Below the pieces are notes generated by a model, which worked only from the letters and a program-made list of their open reading frames with translations, made no database searches and had not been told where the DNA came from. Shown here piece after piece: positions 1-7,689 of a stretch of DNA of 10,960 nucleotides; the stretch's first letter is position 1; each line of letters begins with the position of its first letter. The translations under genes and the position numbers were made by a program. Source of the stretch: Ignavibacteria bacterium. Lineage in GTDB: Bacteria > Bacteroidota > Ignavibacteria > UBA10030 > SZUA-254. The DNA lies in assembly GCA_005877655.1 (NCBI GenBank), contig VBOC01000004.1, positions 405 through 11,364 on the forward strand, given 5' to 3'.

Positions 1-1855
1 CGCCGATCAACTGAACGGATTGGCGTCAGGGGGGAATGTGGTTGCCAGCACATCAGATGGCGGGGTGGCGTGGATAACCTCCGTCATGGATTCTGCGATC
101 GATCTTCGATCGTCAGTTCGGATTGACCCGAAAATCGGCTGGCTTGCGGGGATCAATTCCCTTCTAAAGACCACCGACGGGGGAAAAACGTGGGAGGATA
201 TGAGCGGCGCTTTCAGGAACGTGCGGCTCGCAAAGATCATCTTTGCAGACAACGGTACCGGGTGGCTGGTCGGAACCAGGGTCCTCTTTTTCGGGTTGAA
301 TTCAATCCACATCGAGGGCCTTTTATGGAAAACGACGAACGGCGGGAGTGTTTGGAAAACCATCTACACCGATTCTGTCTGGTTCAGTTTCTTCTACCCG
401 GACGATTACTTCCACGACGTCGTCTTTGCCGATACGGCAAACGGCTTCTTCTCGTCAGTGGTCGGATCGTTTGTAAGCTCGAACGGCGGGCTCGCATGGC
501 AGCCGGCCAAGCCGGGACCTGGATGCAGCTACGCTACCTATGCTATGCCCGGTCCGAATACACTTTACAGTGCCGGCTCGGGCGGGCTAATAGCTAAGAG
601 CACAGACCGAGGTTCAACCTGGCGTCAATTGTCTGAGGGGGCGATTGCGGGGATGAACAGCATCCAGTTCTTCGACCGGCTGAAGGGCGTCGCCGCAGGC
701 GCAGGTTATTATCCTTCCGGATCGACTCTTCTTCTAACCGGCGATGGGGGGCGGCACTGGTCCCCGGCCACATCCCGCTTTGTGGATAGCGGAATCACCC
801 TCACCGGAATGAAGTTCATCGATTCGCTGCGAGGATGGGTCTGCGCATCCTGGACTCACTCAACGCCGAGATTCAGCTACAACAGCGGGCTGATTTTTGG
901 TACGTCGGACGGCGGTCATACCTGGATTCAGGAGGTGAACGACACAAGTTACTATCGCCTCTTCGGAATAGATTTCCTGGATCGACTGAACGGTCTGGCT
1001 GTCGGCTCGGGCGAAATCCTCAGAACCACAAATGGAGGAGTGACCTGGCATTCACAGTTTCATGGATTCGGCGGCAGTCCGGAATTCTATGCCGCCTTCC
1101 TGCAGGACAGCTCGACCGGGTGGGCAGGCGGTCTTGATCGGCTCTATTTCACGAGCGATGCGGGCCAACATTGGATTGAACGAGGCGCGGGCGTGGGTAT
1201 GCCATATTACAGCGCCCTCTCGATTCAATTTACAAGTCCCAGCGTCGGCTGGATCGCAGGATATAATTGGACCACACAAGGGGGCTTTGTCCTGAAGACA
1301 GAAGACGGGGGAAACTCCTGGCCGCAGGTGTTGTCTGTGCCGCACGGATCGCTGAGGGGACTTGATTTTCTCGATGGGCAGAGAGGATGGGTTGTGGGCG
1401 ACAGCGGTGTCCTTGCTAAGACCACAAACAGCGGCACTTCATGGCAGGTGGGCAGGCTGCACCATGTCGGGAGAAACCTTCAGGACGTATACTTCGTGGA
1501 TGCCAGAGAGGGCTGGGTCGTGGGTGACGGCGGGACCATTGCCCGCATCACTCTCGACTCAGGCGTTCTGAGCGTGCACGATCAGGATCCCTCCGCCTTC
1601 CGATTGTTTCAGAATTATCCGAATCCTTTCAATCCCTCGACGAGGATCAGGTTTCAGATGTCGCACCACGGCTTTGTCTCCTTGAAAGTGTATAACATCC
1701 TGGGCGTCGAAATCTCAACACTGGTAAGCGAGCCGCGGACTCCCGGATACTACGAGTTCGACTGGCATCCAGGAACCCTCGCGACGGGCGTCTATTATTA
1801 CCGGCTCGTCACATCGGGTTTTGCGCAAACCCGCAGCATGATCCTCCTCAAATAA
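1..1855 (+). CDS. Secreted Asp-box (Ycf48/BNR-like) beta-propeller with T9SS sorting domain, 5'-partial
   Basis: The reading frame is already open at base 2 (ADQLNGLASGG...) and the same motif recurs inside the protein as 'DRLNGLAVGSG', so the gene begins upstream; the TTG at 20 is not a real start. Counting residues from that TTG, eleven Asp-box motifs (S/T-x-D/N-x-G-x-x-W) are visible at about 12, 51, 105, 153, 194, 240, 295, 336, 378, 427 and 468, spaced 40-55 residues. Between them come 'GWLVG/GWVVGDSG' strands typical of Ycf48/Hcf136-like propellers. Residues about 527-611 form a T9SS type A C-terminal domain: 'LFQNYPNPFNPSTRIRF', then 'VSLKVYNILG', 'GYYEFDWHPGTLATGVYYYRL' split across strands, and a basic end. 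I infer export through the outer membrane by T9SS and surface attachment or release. The ligand is unknown; such propellers are structural or binding modules as often as enzymes. The stop lies 11 nt before the FecR-like gene, suggesting co-transcription. Confidence 0.9.
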   Translation, partial: ADQLNGLASGGNVVASTSDGGVAWITSVMDSAIDLRSSVRIDPKIGWLAGINSLLKTTDGGKTWEDMSGAFRNVRLAKIIFADNGTGWLVGTRVLFFGLNSIHIEGLLWKTTNGGSVWKTIYTDSVWFSFFYPDDYFHDVVFADTANGFFSSVVGSFVSSNGGLAWQPAKPGPGCSYATYAMPGPNTLYSAGSGGLIAKSTDRGSTWRQLSEGAIAGMNSIQFFDRLKGVAAGAGYYPSGSTLLLTGDGGRHWSPATSRFVDSGITLTGMKFIDSLRGWVCASWTHSTPRFSYNSGLIFGTSDGGHTWIQEVNDTSYYRLFGIDFLDRLNGLAVGSGEILRTTNGGVTWHSQFHGFGGSPEFYAAFLQDSSTGWAGGLDRLYFTSDAGQHWIERGAGVGMPYYSALSIQFTSPSVGWIAGYNWTTQGGFVLKTEDGGNSWPQVLSVPHGSLRGLDFLDGQRGWVVGDSGVLAKTTNSGTSWQVGRLHHVGRNLQDVYFVDAREGWVVGDGGTIARITLDSGVLSVHDQDPSAFRLFQNYPNPFNPSTRIRFQMSHHGFVSLKVYNILGVEISTLVSEPRTPGYYEFDWHPGTLATGVYYYRLVTSGFAQTRSMILLK

Positions 1856-1866
1856 AGGCGTCGCCC

Positions 1867-2706
1867 TTGCCGAACAGAGAATTTGAAAGGCTTCGTCGGG
1901 TAGATCCTGAGACTCATTCGCGGTGGCTCTCGCTCCAGCGCGCGTTAAGCGAACGCGAAGGTGCTGCGCAGTCAGAAGGACCGCAATTTGGACTCCGGCT
2001 TGCGCTTGCCATTGCAGCGGTAGTTATTGTAGCTGTAGGCGGCTACATCTACCTTGCCAACCAGCAACGTCATTCCGACAGGTTTGCCACAGGAAGGGGG
2101 GAGCAAAAGGAGGTTTTCCTCGCCGACAGCTCACAGGTGATCCTCAGCTACATGACCGAGGCTGTGGTCCCGAAACCGCGCTCTGGCGAGCCGCGCCGCC
2201 TCACGCTTACAGGGGAAGCATATTTCCGCGTCCGTCAGAATGAAACTCCGCTCATTGTTTCCACGGCCTATGCGGAGGTTCGTGTCATAGGGACAGAGTT
2301 CAATCTGCGCGCGCGCGGAGAAGCGCTGGAGGTCGCGGTGATCAGGGGGAGGGTAAAAGTCAGCGCCATCAGAGCGGGGATGGACAGTTCGCTCCTCCTC
2401 TCCCAGCAACAGGTCGCGCTCTGTCCGGCGAACGGTTTCCCGAAGCCGATGGGGGAAATCGCCTCTCCGGAATATCCGGGATGGATGCACGGCAAGCTCT
2501 TCTTGGACAAAACGCCGTTTCAGGCAGCATGCCGTGAAGTTGAAATGAGGTTCGATATCACGATCAGGATCGATGACCAACGCCTTTCCACTGACCTCGT
2601 CACCGGGATTCTGGATGCCCGAAGTGCAGAATCCGCCCTTACCGCATTGTGCGGGCTGACCGGCAAACGGTTCACGCATGAAAGTCAAACATACCATATT
2701 TATTAG
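1867..2706 (+). CDS. FecR-family anti-sigma / sigma regulator
   Basis: This 279-residue protein has the FecR layout. A short cytoplasmic N-terminus (1-42, with 'RVDPETHSRW') precedes one transmembrane helix (about 43-64). A periplasmic FecR domain follows (about 78-190) with the family hallmarks 'LTGEAYFRV' (114-122), 'VRVIGTEFNLRA' (138-149) and 'GRVKV' (161-165). The C-terminal domain (about 210-279) resembles DUF4974, which has an STN-like fold. FecR proteins hold an ECF sigma factor at the inner membrane and release it when a TonB-dependent receptor signals. The start is TTG at 1867, preceded by AAAGG at 1854-1858 with 8-nt spacing; the first internal Met is near residue 95, after the membrane helix, so a later start is unlikely. 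The N-terminal sigma-binding segment is short compared with many FecR proteins. The receptor gene overlaps its end by 29 nt. No sigma-factor gene is visible beside it. Confidence 0.9.
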   Translation: MPNREFERLRRVDPETHSRWLSLQRALSEREGAAQSEGPQFGLRLALAIAAVVIVAVGGYIYLANQQRHSDRFATGRGEQKEVFLADSSQVILSYMTEAVVPKPRSGEPRRLTLTGEAYFRVRQNETPLIVSTAYAEVRVIGTEFNLRARGEALEVAVIRGRVKVSAIRAGMDSSLLLSQQQVALCPANGFPKPMGEIASPEYPGWMHGKLFLDKTPFQAACREVEMRFDITIRIDDQRLSTDLVTGILDARSAESALTALCGLTGKRFTHESQTYHIY

Positions 2707-5125
2707 TCTCCTCTTTGCAGCAGTTGTGGGAGCTCCTGCACAGGATCGCCTGAAAACTCATTCATTCCATTTTCGCGATCTGGATCTTCGTGCGGGCTTG
2801 GATTCCTTGCTCCAATGGTACTCGGTTCCGCTGATTTATCTCGAGAAGGACGTTGCCGGAAAGCGGGTCAGTGCGGATTGCAGCGACTGCCGATTTGAAG
2901 ACGCGCTGACAAAAGTGATTGAAGGATGCGGACTCCTCTGGAAAATGGCCGGCGGCCAGGCGGTTCTGCAACAAATGGAGACGAAACCGGAGGTGCCGGC
3001 TACATTTGCTGGTATGATCAGGGATTCACTTACGGGTGAAGCTGTTGTGGACGCGGACATCGCGCTGCTGGGCCCGGAGGATCCGTCGAAAATCTATCGC
3101 TGGTGCTCGACCAATCAGTTTGGGTTTTTCTCGCTCCGCACTATTCAACCCGGAGCGTACGTAATCAATCTCCGACGCATCGGGTATCGCACAATCAACG
3201 AGGCGGTGAATATCCAGCCGGGCGACGCGGGTATCCGTGACATTAATTTATCGCCCCAGCAATTGATGCTTCCTGAAATCACCATTCAAGGACGCCGCTC
3301 TGCGCTTACGGCATCGGAGGGAATATCGCGTGGGGTGTACATTCGCGGGACGCCTTCGGATCAAAACCAGTATCTCCTCGAGGGAACGAGAATCTATAAT
3401 CCGCTCCACTTCGGCGGCATTCTAAGCACGTTCAACGGTGATGCCCTCCGGGATCTTCAGGTCATCCCGGGCGGCGTCCCCCCGTATTACGGCGGCCGCA
3501 TCGGCGGGATTCTCGATGTCACACTGCGCGACGGAGGTGGAGAGAGAATTTCCGGCTCGACATCGTTTGGCACGCTCAGCTCGAGCCTCATTCTGGAGGG
3601 GCCTCTCTTCGATCGGATGAGTTATCTGATCTCAGGGAGGCGAGGATACCCGGATGTGTTGTTTCCCTGGTATCGCGGTAATGATAGAATCAGCGATTTG
3701 GGGACCTCCGAGGTGCTTGCGAAAGTAACCCGCCATCTTTCGGGAAACCAACGGCTCTCTCTGACCGGGTATTTCGGGCGGGATAGCTATGAAAACCAGA
3801 TAGCCGGCATTGCGGGGAGTCAACTCTCCAATTCTCTCCGTTGGGGGAACGCCGCGGTAAACTTGCGGTGGATCGGCGCAGCGTCTTCATCACTCTTCTT
3901 CTACACTTCTGCGATCTTCACGCGATACGCCTTCGATGCGGAGCACCGGCTCGCGGGATTCGGCAGCGGGCCCGGCACGATTCTGTCGGATTACATGATC
4001 GAAGATATCGCCCTGCGTGCCCATGCCGAGTATTTTTATGATGAATACCATACGGTGCAGGGAGGGGCCGAGCTGGTTCGTCATAGGACAGCAGGGAGGA
4101 TAAGCGATTTCTCCAGTCAAATCGCGCCCATGTCGTTGGACGGCTACTCACCCTCCGAACTATCGGTCTATTTCCAGGACCAATGGAGGCTGGTTCCCTC
4201 TGTGTTGGCAGAGTTGGGCGCTCGTGCGACGTCGTTCGTTTCAAGGGAAGGCTCCTTGTCGGCTGTCGACCCCCGGTTCGGACTGCTTGTGTCGCCTGAT
4301 GACGGTCTTCGCTTCTATTCGTCGCTCTCCGCGGTGACTCAGTTCATGCACCCGTACCGTAACAGCGGGATATTCCTTTTTTACCCCTCGATCTTCTATT
4401 ATCCTTCCTCGGATAACGTTCCGGCATCCACGTCGTTGCACGCCTCTCTCGGGATAGAGAAGTATTTCGACGAGGATCGATACCGGATTGGCGTCGAATC
4501 CTACTTCAGGACAATCCAAAAGCTGCACGAGTTTGTTTTCGACACAACGGCACAGGCCACCTTATCGGATGCATTGCTCCTTGGCGAGGGGAAAGTCTAC
4601 GGAGCGGAGGTTACGATTGATAAACGCACAGGCCGTTTCACCGGCTCACTGCGGTACAGCGTCTCGTGGGCGAGCAACCGGTTCTCCGGCCTCAATGGTG
4701 GGGAGCCGTTCAGGCCCAGGTTCGATCGCCGGCACGAGGTGTATGCGACAGTATCGTACTCGCCGAACGCGCAGTGGACGCTTGGAGCGGTCTGTTTTGA
4801 TCCGAGCGGCTTGAAGGTGCGGGCTGAGACTCCCAGCGACCGCACCAACCCCTTCACGAACGGTGCATACGCCGAGCCATATGACTTGAACGGGGGTCGC
4901 CTGCCGGGTTTTCAGCGACTCGAGCTTCAGGTTATGCACAGACTTTCCTGGCGAAACCTGCCGATCGAGGCGGCCCTTCGCCTTCTCAACGGATACGGCC
5001 TCCTTGATCCATTTGACTGGGAATTGCGTCAGAGTTCCGACACCAGGTTGAGGTGGCGCGCGACATTCGATCCGCTTCCCTTGTTTCCACTCTACCCCGA
5101 GGTGAGTCTGAACGTAAGGTTTTGA
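2678..5125 (+). CDS. TonB-dependent outer-membrane receptor with STN signalling domain
   Basis: An 815-residue receptor with a signal peptide (about 1-21, ending 'GAPAQ'). An STN/secretin-like domain (about 28-98) matches the signalling domain that touches FecR in FecA-type systems. A carboxypeptidase-regulatory-like beta-sandwich (about 108-195) follows, then a TonB-box-like stretch 'LPEITIQGRR' (198-207). The plug (about 212-286) has 'VYIRGTPSDQNQYLLEGTRI', 'YNPLHFGGILSTFN' and 'YYGGRIGGILDV'. The remaining ~530 residues look like a 22-strand barrel ending 'LYPEVSLNVRF' with the usual terminal Phe. The plug seems to lack its first half. The ATG at 2678 lies inside the FecR-like gene, 29 nt of overlap, with no strong Shine-Dalgarno sequence, so translational coupling to fecR is likely. 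The substrate cannot be read from sequence: siderophore, glycan or another nutrient are all possible. STN plus adjacent FecR suggests it also signals its own induction. Confidence 0.93.
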   Translation: MKVKHTIFISLLFAAVVGAPAQDRLKTHSFHFRDLDLRAGLDSLLQWYSVPLIYLEKDVAGKRVSADCSDCRFEDALTKVIEGCGLLWKMAGGQAVLQQMETKPEVPATFAGMIRDSLTGEAVVDADIALLGPEDPSKIYRWCSTNQFGFFSLRTIQPGAYVINLRRIGYRTINEAVNIQPGDAGIRDINLSPQQLMLPEITIQGRRSALTASEGISRGVYIRGTPSDQNQYLLEGTRIYNPLHFGGILSTFNGDALRDLQVIPGGVPPYYGGRIGGILDVTLRDGGGERISGSTSFGTLSSSLILEGPLFDRMSYLISGRRGYPDVLFPWYRGNDRISDLGTSEVLAKVTRHLSGNQRLSLTGYFGRDSYENQIAGIAGSQLSNSLRWGNAAVNLRWIGAASSSLFFYTSAIFTRYAFDAEHRLAGFGSGPGTILSDYMIEDIALRAHAEYFYDEYHTVQGGAELVRHRTAGRISDFSSQIAPMSLDGYSPSELSVYFQDQWRLVPSVLAELGARATSFVSREGSLSAVDPRFGLLVSPDDGLRFYSSLSAVTQFMHPYRNSGIFLFYPSIFYYPSSDNVPASTSLHASLGIEKYFDEDRYRIGVESYFRTIQKLHEFVFDTTAQATLSDALLLGEGKVYGAEVTIDKRTGRFTGSLRYSVSWASNRFSGLNGGEPFRPRFDRRHEVYATVSYSPNAQWTLGAVCFDPSGLKVRAETPSDRTNPFTNGAYAEPYDLNGGRLPGFQRLELQVMHRLSWRNLPIEAALRLLNGYGLLDPFDWELRQSSDTRLRWRATFDPLPLFPLYPEVSLNVRF

Positions 5126-5133
5126 AACAATTC

Positions 5134-5138
5134 AGGAG
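5134..5138 (+). promoter_or_regulatory. Shine-Dalgarno fixing the start of the 608-residue barrel gene
   Basis: AGGAG lies 7 nt before the ATG at 5146, immediately after the receptor stop codon (5123-5125). It decides against the longer open frame starting at 5053, which would overlap the receptor gene and hide the signal peptide behind 31 extra residues. Confidence 0.8.
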
Positions 5139-5145
5139 CTTGGTC

Positions 5146-6972
5146 ATGAACAACACGATCAGGATTGCATTCCTCTTGTTGCTCTGCTCATCCGGCACAG
5201 GATACGGACAATACATCGGCGAGCAAGTGATGGAGCGATCATTTGAGCAGACGGATTTCTTTTTCACGCCGTATCGGCTCGTACCCTACGGGATCGGGAC
5301 GTTCAGCAATTCTGTTGCCGGAGTGCTGGATGATCCGATTCTTAATCTTGACGTGAATCCGGCGTATCTGTACAGCGACACACTACAGCGGAGTTACGCC
5401 TATCTTGACTTCAGAAATGCAAGGGAAATCCGCGACTCGAGGAGCGTCTATTTTCCCTATGATATTCTACGCGCAGTAAAAGTTTCGATGGCCTTCTATC
5501 CCTACCCCCGCTTTTACGTCAATACGCGGAGGGCGCTTGAACCGGTCTTCTCTGCAGCGTACCTTCTGCGGCCGGCCGAAGGAGCGTTCAAAAATTTGTC
5601 GTTAGGCCTGACGTATCAACTGGTTTCTCAGGACGAGAAGTACTACCCGATCCCTCAAGACATTTATAATCCGGTTCTTGGCGCGGACTACCTCGGAACT
5701 CGCTCCGCCGCGGCCGAGAACGTCCCGATCGTTGACAAGTACAGCGGAGCCGATGACATGCATCAGGAAGGACATTTCGTTTCCATGTTCGCAGGGTACG
5801 AGATCGGACCGAACCTTCAGATCGGAGCAAAAATCGGCAGGGTCAGTTTCGACCGTGAGGGCTCTTACGGCTCACAGAACTTGTGGGACTCGTACTACGC
5901 CGCTAACAACACTTCACTCTGGCGGGACCTCGAAGCAAGGAATCAATCGTACAGGCACTGGGAGCTGGCAGGGGGTGTGAACTATGCCATTGATCGGGAA
6001 TATAACGTAGGTCTCAGCGGCGGCCATTTATGGGGGGATGCCGATCAGGCTGTGACGCACAGCGATTCTTCATACTGGAGCTCCGGTCGAATCGGTTCCA
6101 CGACCACGGGATGGAACCTCTACTCCCGCTCCGGTACGCAGACACAATTATGGAATCACGCCGGAAAAGTCTCCTTTGTCGCCGCCCATCTGAAAGCGCG
6201 CGTGCAAGACAACCAGATGGTACAATTTCACTACCAGTATACACGCGAGAATACCGCTATCACACTGGGCGGGCTTATCCTCGATACATCATACGGCATG
6301 GCCAATTATCAGTGGAATGGAATGGCGAACGATTACGCATCGGAGTCCGGGCTCATTGATCGGAGGAACGGTACGGGAACGAGGGTCGGAAACTTTCACC
6401 AGGCGACCGGTTCCCTACAGTGGCAGATGAACCCAAAGGTCAAACTGAGCCTCGGCTTGCAGTACGAGGGGCAAAGTGTAGAAACGAACACAAGTGAAAC
6501 AGTTTGGGCAATCAGACATTCGCGCTCCTCAAGCACGGGCAGCTACCCGTCTAATTATTTCGATTCAACGGCTGAATCGAAGACGCTTGAGTGGACTTTT
6601 CCGACGAAGCTCACCCGGTTCACGGTCCCAATTCTATTCACGATAAGAACATCCGACGCAGTTGAATTGATCTTCGGTCTCAACAGAAGTGCGTCCAATT
6701 GGCGTGTCGACGACGTCACGCTTGCCCTGTTTGACTACCGGGCGCACACAAGCACCCAGGACACACTGTTCAGGAAGAACTTCGGCGAGCGTTACACGCA
6801 GCCGCCCGAGAGGTCAAGCGACGTGCGAACGACGCTGCTCCTCGGGTTTACGGCAGCTCCGTCGAACGCATTCAGCCTGCGGTTCCTTTTCGTGCCCGTC
6901 TTCGTGGATAGCTACGACGGATCTGACCTCTCCGATTTGCAAGGGTGGATTTCAATAAACCTCCTGCTTTGA
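5146..6972 (+). CDS. Predicted outer-membrane beta-barrel protein of unknown family
   Basis: The frame is open from 5053 inside the receptor gene, but the ATG at 5146 is the better start: it has AGGAG at 5134-5138 with 7-nt spacing and is followed at once by a signal peptide ('MNNTIRIAFLLLLCSSGTGY', cleavage near residue 21). The resulting protein has 608 residues. The Cys at 14 follows 'LLL' and does not make a good lipobox. The mature protein begins with 'DDPILNLDVNPAYLYSD' (62-78); an NPA motif near the N-terminus is common in FadL/PorV-like barrels, but I see no further match. The rest alternates short hydrophobic/aromatic strands with polar, Ser/Thr/Tyr/Asn-rich loops, e.g. 'NLSLGLTYQLV', 'LQIGAKIGRVSF', 'YNVGLSGGHLW', and ends 'QGWISINLLL'. 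It lies 20 nt after the receptor gene, so it probably belongs to the same transcript and may be an uptake or surface partner of the receptor. Barrel prediction is fairly safe; function is unknown. Confidence 0.8.
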   Translation: MNNTIRIAFLLLLCSSGTGYGQYIGEQVMERSFEQTDFFFTPYRLVPYGIGTFSNSVAGVLDDPILNLDVNPAYLYSDTLQRSYAYLDFRNAREIRDSRSVYFPYDILRAVKVSMAFYPYPRFYVNTRRALEPVFSAAYLLRPAEGAFKNLSLGLTYQLVSQDEKYYPIPQDIYNPVLGADYLGTRSAAAENVPIVDKYSGADDMHQEGHFVSMFAGYEIGPNLQIGAKIGRVSFDREGSYGSQNLWDSYYAANNTSLWRDLEARNQSYRHWELAGGVNYAIDREYNVGLSGGHLWGDADQAVTHSDSSYWSSGRIGSTTTGWNLYSRSGTQTQLWNHAGKVSFVAAHLKARVQDNQMVQFHYQYTRENTAITLGGLILDTSYGMANYQWNGMANDYASESGLIDRRNGTGTRVGNFHQATGSLQWQMNPKVKLSLGLQYEGQSVETNTSETVWAIRHSRSSSTGSYPSNYFDSTAESKTLEWTFPTKLTRFTVPILFTIRTSDAVELIFGLNRSASNWRVDDVTLALFDYRAHTSTQDTLFRKNFGERYTQPPERSSDVRTTLLLGFTAAPSNAFSLRFLFVPVFVDSYDGSDLSDLQGWISINLLL

Positions 6973-6980
6973 AAAATGAC

Positions 6981-7009
6981 CATTGCACCTCAGTAGTATG
7001 TTCCCTATA
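6981..7009 (+). promoter_or_regulatory. Candidate sigma-70-like promoter
   Basis: In the 89-bp gap between the first gene block and the fibronectin-like gene, TTGCAC (6981-6986) and TATATT (7004-7009) are separated by 17 bp. The -10 matches TATAAT at 5 of 6 positions; the -35 matches TTGACA only at TTG. The surrounding DNA is more AT-rich than the genes. A start of transcription near 7016 would leave a short leader before the strong AAAGGAGG site at 7048-7055 and the ATG at 7062. The call rests on pattern only; Bacteroidota-type promoters can have a different consensus. Confidence 0.4.
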
Positions 7010-7449
7010 TTAAGGCAATAGCGGTTCCCCTCAGTTCGACCCGCAGTAAAGGAGGTTCAGTATGCGCGTGAATCGGTTGTCCCTGCACCGATACCTCTTG
7101 CCAGCGCTGATGATAGGCCTCCTCATCCCCACCGCCCGAGGGCAGATCAATTCGCCAATTCCCCTTGATGTATCAGGATTATCGACCTCTCCCCTCCTGC
7201 GCTGGATGCCGTTCTCCGGAGCCGTGAATTACCATCTACAAGTCTCCTCCGACGCTTCATTTTCCGCATTCACATCGGATGATTCAACGCTCACCGATAC
7301 CGTTCAAATGGTTGATCCGCTGCTACCCGATACGGGTTACTACTGGCGCGTGCGTGTTAGAACCAACAGTGGCTTCTCCAACTGGTCCCTTGTCAATCGA
7401 TTCTATGCCGTGAGGGGTGAGTCGGTTTACACTTACAAGATGCCGTTGG

Positions 7450-7630
7450 TGTTGATTCCGCCGGAAAACTCCCCAAAATTCCGCCCCAAATTCCCCACCC
7501 CAAGTTAACTATTTGTTGATGTTTTTCAAACGAAAACTTTTTCCGCTGATCAGGAACGGATACGAATGATGAAGTAACCGGTCCAGGATTGCCGCGGCAA
7601 CAACCTCGTCATTGAAGATCTCTCCCCATG
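7450..7630 (-). mobile_element. Truncated IS21-family element (one terminus plus istB 3' end)
   Basis: From 7450 the sequence reads TGTTGATTCCGCC, a TG-initiated end typical of IS21-family termini, followed by G-poor, C-rich DNA with repeated blocks ('ATTCCGCC' at 7455-7462 and 7478-7485). Beyond it on the minus strand is the end of an istB frame. The similarity stops near 7629, where the host surface-protein reading frame resumes without a second IS terminus. The element therefore keeps only about 180 bp; istA, most of istB and the other end are absent from the window. Both boundaries are inferred by eye and may be off by a few bases. Confidence 0.75.
7509..7628 (-). pseudogene. istB: istB C-terminal fragment (IS21 helper ATPase)
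   Basis: Read on the minus strand, the last 39 codons before the TAG (complement of 7509-7511) give 'WGEIFNDEVVAAAILDRLLH' followed by 'HSYPFLISGKSFRLKNINK'. This matches the well-known C-terminal end of IstB, where a W-x-E-[IV]-[FL] segment leads into A-x-A-I-[LV]-D-R-L-x-H and a final G-x-S-[FY]-R-[LM]-K. IstB is the AAA+ ATPase that directs target choice by the IstA transposase. The Walker motifs and everything upstream of the Trp are missing, so the fragment cannot be functional. Confidence 0.78.
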
Positions 7631-7689
7631 CTCCATCAGCAGCCCCGTTCCAACCAGCTCGATCACTTCGATTCCCCCGGGTATCATCA

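Noticed and set aside
20..22. TTG at 20 as the start of the left propeller gene
   Set aside because: Codons 2-19 continue the protein in frame and match an internal repeat of the same protein, so the gene starts outside the window.
2131..2697. 188-codon minus-strand frame opposite the FecR-like gene
   Set aside because: It is antisense to a strongly supported gene and its product shows no domain, signal or composition of a real protein.
5053..5145. N-terminal extension of the 608-residue barrel protein from 5053
   Set aside because: It would overlap the receptor gene by 73 nt and place 31 hydrophilic residues before a normal signal peptide; ATG 5146 has a strong Shine-Dalgarno site.
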